DNA of 64,000 nucleotides from Codonopsis lanceolata (lineage: Eukaryota > Streptophyta > Magnoliopsida > Asterales > Campanulaceae). The stretch covers positions 19,615,642-19,679,641 of the forward strand of contig CM028383.1 of assembly GCA_013146195.2 (NCBI GenBank), given 5' to 3'. Positions 58,341-64,000 of the stretch are shown here, in pieces; within the stretch, counting starts at the first letter, position 1; every line of letters begins with the position of its first letter. The notes below the pieces were generated by a model. It made no database searches. It was not told the origin of the DNA and was given only the letters and a program-made list of their open reading frames with translations. The translations under genes were made by a program, and so were the position numbers.

Positions 58341-59030
58341 GTTAATGCCTTCATATAAAATTTTCTTTGTCCGAGCTTGAGCATCATACTTTTCGTGTTC
58401 TCCATTTCTCGCTTCCATTTTGGTGGGAGGGGAGTTGGATTTTGGTATATGCCGGGTAGGACTAGGAAATTTGGGCCGGGTTTCTTTCGGTAAGGATTTT
58501 GAGGAGGTGTTTGGTAAGGGTTCCGTAAGGATTTTGGTTTTGGGTAGGATGAGGATTTTGGGTTGAATAGGAATTTTGGGCTGGATATGGATTTTGGGTT
58601 GGATATGGATTTTGGATTGAATGTGGATTTTGGGTTGATAGGAATTTTGGGTTGATATAGATTCGGGTTGAAATTTGGATATGGATTTTGGGTTGATAGG
58701 AATTTTTTTGGGTTGATATGGATTTCGGATTGAATGTGGATTTTGAGTGGATATGGATTTTGGATTGAATATGGAGGAAAGGATGGGTAAGGTTAGCTGA
58801 TAGGCATTTGGGTAGTCCCACACAGGGATTTGCGATTTTGTAGTACCCAAAATATTTGGCGGGTTAGTGTTTGGCCGAGAAATTGGGTTTGGAGGCACAT
58901 GAGGGTTGATGCTTCCTTGGACTGCAGGGAAGAGATTACCTCACCACCGGATTTCATCGTATCGATTTGCCATTTGCTCACGGATACGATCGTTTGTGCG
59001 TTCAAATTTGACTTAACCATTGCTGCGAGC
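58341..59030 (-). pseudogene. Element T gag N-terminal region with a Pro/Asn/Ile repeat
   Basis: Frames of 119-188 codons (58332-58898 and 58462-58821) encode low-complexity repeats of Pro, Lys/Gln, Ile and Asn such as NPYPTQNPYPTQNP. They come from a minisatellite at about 58515-58790. A Pro-rich spacer before the capsid domain is common in this clade. The correct frame is uncertain because the repeat has unit-length changes. Confidence 0.6.
58515..58790. repeat. Minisatellite in the gag N-terminus of element T
   Basis: The unit GGATTTTGGGTTGATAT and variants (12-20 bp) repeat about 14 times on the plus strand. Lengths vary, with single-base changes and a T-run near 58705. Confidence 0.88.
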
Positions 59031-60101
59031 TGAAGTGGAGCGTCCCCTGAAGCCCCTTTACTCCATAGCGGATCGTTTCACTTTCGCCGCCATACCGCTC
59101 GGATTCTGCACTTTCCGAATCTGCCGCTTTTATCGATCTGCTACATGTTCGATACTCTATGTTTCGACACTTGTTTCCTCGTGACAACCTGAATGCTAGT
59201 ACGCTCGCCGCTTTTCCAAATTCGGGTCAGGTTTCGAGGAAAATGGGTTTGAGGTATCGAAAGGCCGGCCAAGGCTTTCGGCTTAGATGAGTATGTGCCT
59301 TAATTAGTATATTTTATTATTTATTATTTTCCTACAAATTGACCGGATAAGCACTGCTTAATTTTGACGACAGCCTCACGACTTTCCCGGAACAATGGAT
59401 TCTTTCTCCGCAGTATAGGACCAACGTATTCCACCCGCCTTTGACTCCCCGAGATCGGACTGATTCCAGGCGAAGGGCTTATACTCTTTCGGGATCTACC
59501 ATTCGAAATGATCTATGTCGAGCATTTGAAAATAATAAATCAGCCCTAGTGTATTATTTTTTTGACTTGCACATTTTTTTTACTTGTACATATTTTTTTT
59601 TTGACTTGCGCACACATTTTTTTTTGACTTGCACACACATTTTTTTTTACTGGAGTGACCGACCACAATTTAAAATGCAAAAACGGTCGGTCTTTGAAGT
59701 GTCTGAAAATCTATATGCGATCTAACGTTGGCTTATGCGGGGGGTAGGTGGCTATGGTGTAGGGTAGCGATTCGAATATATTTACATGCATGTGCTGTGT
59801 GCGGTATCTAAAAAGCAAAAAGAGTTTTTTTTTTCAGATATAAAAATAGAAAAGAAAACAGATATGACCTGTGTTGCTGTTATGTATGGATTTTCTCGGC
59901 TTTTTAGCTTAAGCGCGAGCAAGCAAACATACCATCAAGAAATAGAAAGAAAAGCAGAGAATCTATCTATTTTTATTAAAAATGGGTCCTAATCCCCAAA
60001 ATAAAATGACAAAATGAATAAAATAATATAAGACCGAAAATGGAAAGATTTTAAAATAAAACCCCGCCCGTTTGTTGTGCTAGGGAAATAAAAAGAGAAA
60101 T

Positions 60102-60104
<3 letters not shown>

Positions 60105-60182
<78 letters not shown>
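60105..60182. repeat. (AT)n microsatellite
   Basis: About 78 bp of uninterrupted AT dinucleotides followed by a T run. Confidence 0.98.
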
Positions 60183-60190
<8 letters not shown>

Positions 60191-60639
60191 TGACTTTTTT
60201 TTTGAAAAAATACGAATATTTTCAAGTATATCCGTAACGGCTGTTTGAAATGAAACCTTGCAAGATGGAGGATCATATCCACAAATATAGACATGGATGT
60301 TAAAGGAACGCATAATATTAGGCATTTTAAATTAATATAACAAGCATACTTTAGCCGAGAAAAAAATGTTTTGGTTAATGAGTCTAGCCCTCCATTTTTA
60401 TTCATTAAAATAAAACGATCTCCCAAAGCCGAGTCGCCACCTTGTGGGTTCCCGAATGTGCCCCGCCCCCTTGGATAGGGTGCACGTGCATGTGCGGATG
60501 CGGTGACATCCACTGCTCCGTTCGGCCTCCCTTATTTAGGGAGGACGAAATCAAAGTGCGGAGGAGTGTCATTGGAATAGCGTTGGAATGCGCCTCGGTT
60601 GCCTTTAGTGGATTTTTGATCCAATATGTGAGCTATGAG

Positions 60640-60960
60640 TTTCCCGCATCAAGTTATCCCTTTTTTAGGGGATATCAGGATATGGGAAGGCATCACCCTT
60701 CTATTCCCATTTTCCCTTTTTTAGGGGAAAACGTGAAAGTGCAAGGAAGGAATGTTGCAGCGCCCCCACTATGGATTTTATGAAAATAGCCTTATGGCCT
60801 ATTTCGGATCACTATGAGTGCTTTGGATTTTCTACGTCAAGTTATCCCTTGTTTAGGAGATACCAGGACATAGGAATACATCACCTTTCCATTCCCATTC
60901 TCCCTTTTTTAGGGGAGAACGTGAAAGTGCAAAGAAAGATGTTGCGAGGCCCCACTGGAT
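60640..60960. repeat. Direct duplication of about 125 bp in the leader of element T
   Basis: CATCAAGTTATCCCTTTTTT near 60645 and GTCAAGTTATCCCTTGTTTA near 60835 begin two similar segments. Both continue through TATTCCCATT or CATTCCCATT, TTTTTAGGGGA and ACGTGAAAGTGCAA, and end at 60770 and 60955 beside GCCCCCACT and GGCCCCACT. The copies are about 190 bp apart. Confidence 0.85.
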
Positions 60961-60973
60961 CCAAAATGTTTTT

Positions 60974-60983
60974 AGAGTCGCCA
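60974..60983 (-). promoter_or_regulatory. Probable primer-binding site of element T
   Basis: The minus strand reads TGGCGACTCT, matching the TGGCGACTCC start of the PBS region in many Tat/Ogre elements (Arg-tRNA type is my inference). The match is short and a second GAGTCGCCACC at 60430 is an alternative. Confidence 0.5.
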
Positions 60984-61254
60984 TCTTTATTTTAAGGCAA
61001 AAATAAAGCAAAACCAGAAAAAGAAAACCAGAGATGAAGAAAACGGGTTCGGAGGCTAAGTTACGAGTTAGGAAGGTGCCAGGCACCCAACTCGCCCTTT
61101 CGGTCTCAAAACGGTTTTTGGCTAAAGTATGCTTTTTGTTATATTTATTAAACAGATAAATAAAGCATTAACTGCCTACAAATACATTCATTACATCTAT
61201 ATTATTTACGGACTTGCAACAGACTCTTTTACAAACATTTACAAATATACTTGG

Positions 61255-61520
61255 AAATATTCGGCCATAGTAACGGCTACATTTAGTATTATTTTCTAAC
61301 AAAATCCGGGCAGCATAACTACTTATATATTGATATTGAACCGGATTGGAAATAATACTATTACAAATAAGATTTTAATGAATAAATGAAGTAAATAATT
61401 ACAAACCTATCTAAAAGCATTTTGCCATAATAACGACTATATTTAGTACTATTACCTAATTAAATCCGGGCAGCACAACTGCTTATGTGGCTACATTGGG
61501 CCGGACTGGAAATAATACTA
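61255..61520. repeat. Two-copy tandem repeat in LTR T
   Basis: Segments starting near 61258 and 61425 share ACGGCTACATTTAGTATTAT or ACGACTATATTTAGTACTAT, AAATCCGGGCAGCA and GGAAATAATACTATTACA. The period is about 167 bp. Confidence 0.85.
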
Positions 61521-62176
61521 TTACATGGAAATGAAAGACTTTAAAAGTAAAACTTACAGACAACGAAAGGGTGTGCTCGCTCTGTCCTTCGGGGAGAGAG
61601 AGTCTTTTTTTTGTTGTTTGAAATTGTGTGTTGTGTGAATTTGGGCAGCGTGACTGTTCTGAAAGTTACTTTTCGGCCTCGGGATCGGGGCATGGTAACT
61701 GTTTGTTTTTGGTTGTTTGTTTGACTGGAAGTAGGCTGAAATCGGGCAGAGTAACGGCTTACTACTAGCTGATTTGGCCTTTTAAATCGGGTAGAGCAAC
61801 TGCTCTTTCCACGATTTTTGGACCGGGGAAAAGGGTGGATACCTAGCTGGGGGGCTAAGGTACACTTCTATCGGTTGGATTTGTGTTTGGAGGAAGTTTG
61901 GCAGGGTTTCGAGGCTTTGGAGGTGATCTCTCACTATCTCACACCGCTCTCTAATTCTCCAGCGTAACGTTAACGCGGAGAAGCTTTACGAAGGAATGTG
62001 TGTTCAAAATGATCGATTGAAGCCTCTATTTATAGGCTGAATCAGGGACATCGTTGGCATTAGAATTTTTCTCAAACGCATCAACCGGTTGCACCGCGCG
62101 CTGAATGAGTTGCATTTTACGACAAACTTTGGATGAACAGTGCACTGGGGAGGCATTTTGGGCGCCATGCTATAGG

Positions 62177-62351
62177 AATTTGGGCGCCATGCCCAAATTT
62201 GTAGGGAGCCACGCCCATTTCCTTTTCTGTGCTGCAAACGGTTGTACCTTACGTTGGAAAATTTGCATTTTACGGCAAAAATGTGATGAATAGTGGCTGG
62301 GAATGGAATTTGGGCTCCACCCTCGTTATATTTGGGCGCCATGCCCAAATA
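62177..62351. repeat. Two copies of a GC-rich palindrome in LTR T
   Basis: TTTGGGCGCCATGCCCAAAT occurs near 62178 and 62331; TTTGGGC pairs with GCCCAAA over a 5-base loop. Each is followed by a GGGAGCCA(C/T)GCCCATTT segment, so a unit of about 153 bp has been duplicated. Confidence 0.85.
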
Positions 62352-62545
62352 TAATGGGAGCCATGCCCATTTTCCAAACTTGGTCCCTTTTTTAGCACTT
62401 AGGTCCCTGCAATTTGTCCTTTTGCGCATCCTGCTTTGTCCTTTTGCATTTTTGACCATGTAACTTAACATTTGTTAATGTTTTAACAGGTCTTGATATT
62501 TTATGTCCAGTCACATACCAGGGGCACGAAATTGGGGTGTCTACA

Positions 62546-62990
62546 GTTGCGCTATACCCCTCATATGACCGCGCCAAGTGCGTCCACTGTCCTTTGAAAT
62601 TTTTGCCTGGTATCTTGGTTTAATTGTCCGACACTCCGCTGTTCTTATGTCTGATTGCGAGAAAGGAAGGAAAGCTATGAAAGGTGGTTACGAGCACGGG
62701 CTCAATAGCCACAGGGCACCGAAAGAATAAGGGATGCAGCCATTTTCCTGTTCCGATATCACCTGAAAAGCCCACTCCGATCCAAAGGTGTATTCTCATA
62801 AACTCCATTTCTTAAAGTACAGCGTGCCATTATCTCTTAGATGTCTGGTATAGCTTTATTCTCTGTGTGAATTTAGTTTTGCATGTGTAATATATTGCAT
62901 CATGTACATTATACTGCATTATATCATAATAATTGTACAGGTTTCCTTTATATATAAAAAAAATAGTATATATAAAAAAAGAAAAGATCC
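62546..62990. other. Non-coding interval beyond element T
   Basis: The first five bases (GTTGC) should be the target duplication of T. No gene or repeat was recognised; a short minus-strand frame at 62620-62808 has no features. Confidence 0.45.
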
Positions 62991-63012
62991 TAATATTCGC
63001 AGGAATCCGAAG

Positions 63013-63704
63013 TTAATGTGCTCGGGACGACTGACTCCTGTTAAGGCCACCACCCATGGCCCTAGGACCCGTTGTGCCACCAGCTCTGTATCCCCGACCT
63101 TTGCCCCGATTGCGGCTCGACCCGACATCGTCATCGTCATCGTCATCATCATCATCTCGACGTCTGGGCCGCCCCAGATCGCTTCAAGAGAACTCATCGG
63201 CAAGTTTCGATAAAGCTGGCGACATCGAAAAGCCCCGCAACAGCTTCTTATAAGTGGACACATTCACCTAAAAAAAAGTGAAAAAAAAGAAATGTGTTAG
63301 TCGAAAAAAAAAAGTGTATACATGTAAAAAATATATATATATAGAAAAAAGTATAGAAGAGAGACAATAAAGGTAACTGTGTCTACCGAACGAGCCTGCT
63401 CCGGGACACGACGCTCCTCGAGAATCTCGACATCAGGAAGAACCTGCTCTATCGTGCTACCACCCCACTGATACTGAAAGGTAGAGAATATATCATCAGG
63501 CTCTATAAACATCAGGTTCTCGTCAAGAGATAAAGTAGACGGCCCTGGACGACTCGAGAATGCCGCTCGGGCGCGGCAGAGCGTGAGAAAAGGGGGGATG
63601 CAGCACTAATCTCAAGAAATCCTCATACGCCATCACTGGATAATCTGTCGCTGGCATGAGGTATTTCGCCAAGTACTGATACCTATTGGGCAGTCGATCA
63701 GGCT
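63013..63704 (-). pseudogene. Two-exon coding fragment of unknown family
   Basis: The minus-strand exon at 63387-63704 (PNRYQYLAKYLMPATDYP, then after a one-base frame change ENLMFIEPDDIFSTFQYQWG) ends at a GT donor. An AG acceptor opens the second exon at 63267, in the same phase. That exon reads VSTYKKLLRGFSMSPALSKL, has an in-frame TGA, then about 11 Asp in a row and a Gly/Arg-rich tail ending SSRAH and stop at 63013-63015. The intron is about 119 bp and T/A-rich. I do not recognise the family. The Asp run and Gly/Arg tail suggest a nucleic-acid-binding or mobile-element protein, which is inference. It is cut at 63704 by an hAT element. The competing frames at 62902-63281 in this exon are shadows. 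Confidence 0.5.
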
Positions 63705-63921
63705 TAGAGGTGGCAAATGGGCGGGTATGGGCGGGCATAAATGGGCGGCGGGCTCAAATGGGCGGGCAAGTAAGTGCCCATTTAATAGTATGGGTATATA
63801 TGGGCGGGCACTAAATGGGCATGGGCGCCCATTTACTCATTAACATGCACTTATCAAATAAATATACAAATTACAAAAAAATAAATTTTTTTTACAAAAA
63901 ATTATCAAAAGTTACAACTAA

Positions 63922-63995
<74 letters not shown>

Positions 63996-64000
63996 TTACA
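63705..64000. mobile_element. Start of a third hAT-type element, running off the window
   Basis: It begins TAGAGGTGGCAAATGGGCGG, the same terminus as the elements at 3945 and 4759, followed by repeated GGGCGGGCA blocks. The preceding 8 bp, ATCAGGCT (63697-63704), is the predicted target duplication. The other end is outside the window. Confidence 0.75.
63924..63994. repeat. Compound (AT)n(GT)n microsatellite
   Basis: About 31 bp of AT repeats followed by about 40 bp of TG repeats near the window edge, inside the hAT-type element. Confidence 0.97.

Larger units (their letters stand above)
59031..60973 (-). mobile_element. 5' leader of element T
   Basis: Between the gag start and the PBS there is no convincing gene. 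It contains GAGTCGCCACC (60430-60440), which repeats the PBS-side motif, an AT microsatellite (60105-60182), T-rich repeats with TTTTTTTGACTTGCACA (59565-59650) and a duplicated segment (60640-60960). The 174-codon frame at 59989-60513 is largely the AT repeat read as Tyr-Ile. Confidence 0.55.
60984..62545 (-). mobile_element. 5' LTR of element T (Tat/Ogre-like)
   Basis: On the minus strand it starts TGTAGACACCCCAATTTCG at 62545, a typical Tat/Ogre LTR start, and runs about 1560 bp to the PBS. Its end has the GGGTGCCTGGCACCTTCC block near 61075-61090 that usually precedes the PBS in this clade. It contains a duplicated stretch (61255-61520) and two copies of a GC palindrome (62177-62197 and 62330-62350). 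The inner border is approximate. Confidence 0.75.

Noticed and set aside
59989..60513. 174-codon minus-strand frame with a long Tyr-Ile run
   Set aside because: Most of it is the (AT)n microsatellite; no domain and no support as a gene.

Overview
This window looks like nuclear DNA from a flowering plant, probably a eudicot (species not identifiable), in a gene-poor region dominated by transposable elements. The evidence is AT-rich sequence, plant-type Ty3/gypsy LTR retrotransposons with very long LTRs (about 2.9-4.3 kb), a Tat/Ogre-like element with an extra RNase H, hAT and Stowaway MITEs, and a Helitron-type terminus. I see no convincing single-copy host gene. Nearly all proteins are dead retrotransposon gag/pol. 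The one long intact frame is a 434-residue ORF inside a young non-autonomous LTR element. Two 100-base N gaps (17932-18031 and 56321-56420) break the sequence.

Region 1 (1-18 kb). A solo LTR (926-3927, TSD GTGGT) is followed by two hAT-type non-autonomous elements with perfect 8-bp duplications (3945-4640 and 4759-6338). Next come a possible Copia-type LTR, a Stowaway MITE (8837-9144), long AT-rich stretches and a Helitron-like 3' end at 10619. A broken, spliced RPA1-like (replication protein A) gene on the minus strand is split by an LTR fragment. Unresolved repeats follow, then an LTR in plus orientation that runs into the first gap.

Region 2 (18-33.9 kb). This holds nested Tekay/Del-like gypsy elements on the minus strand. 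Element B (5' LTR 21109-23964, PBS, broken gag-PR-RT-RNase H) sits inside the 3' LTR of element C (5' LTR 28257-31586, PBS, broken gag-PR, large internal deletion). C sits inside element F, of which only the 3' interior and 3' LTR (to 33854) remain. F sits in the 3' part of a Tat/Ogre-like element, T.

Region 3 (33.9-62.5 kb). Element T runs on the minus strand: 5' LTR about 60984-62545, 5' leader, gag about 57471-59030, RT 43884-44291, RNase H plus second RNase H 35040-36190, integrase about 34304-35034. Two large insertions split it. One is element G (36191-43878, TSD GTGAG, LTRs about 98% identical, tRNA-Asp PBS, 434-aa ORF, no pol). The other is element E (from 44292 into the gap at 56321), a large gag-only gypsy derivative whose 5' leader holds a solo LTR D (48697-52190, TSD TTTTG).

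Region 4 (62.5-64 kb). A two-exon minus-strand coding fragment of unknown family with a frameshift and a stop is interrupted at 63705 by a third hAT-type element, which ends off-window in an AT/GT microsatellite.

Insertion order read from the nesting: T is oldest. F, G and E went into T, C into F, B into C, and D into E. No cellular pathway is encoded here. The points most worth a second look are the intact ORF of G, a family-covarying hairpin at LTR ends, a second hairpin in the middle of the long LTRs, a GC-rich GCGNTCGC-like module shared by unrelated LTR families, and missing flanks implying that both gaps hide substantial sequence.
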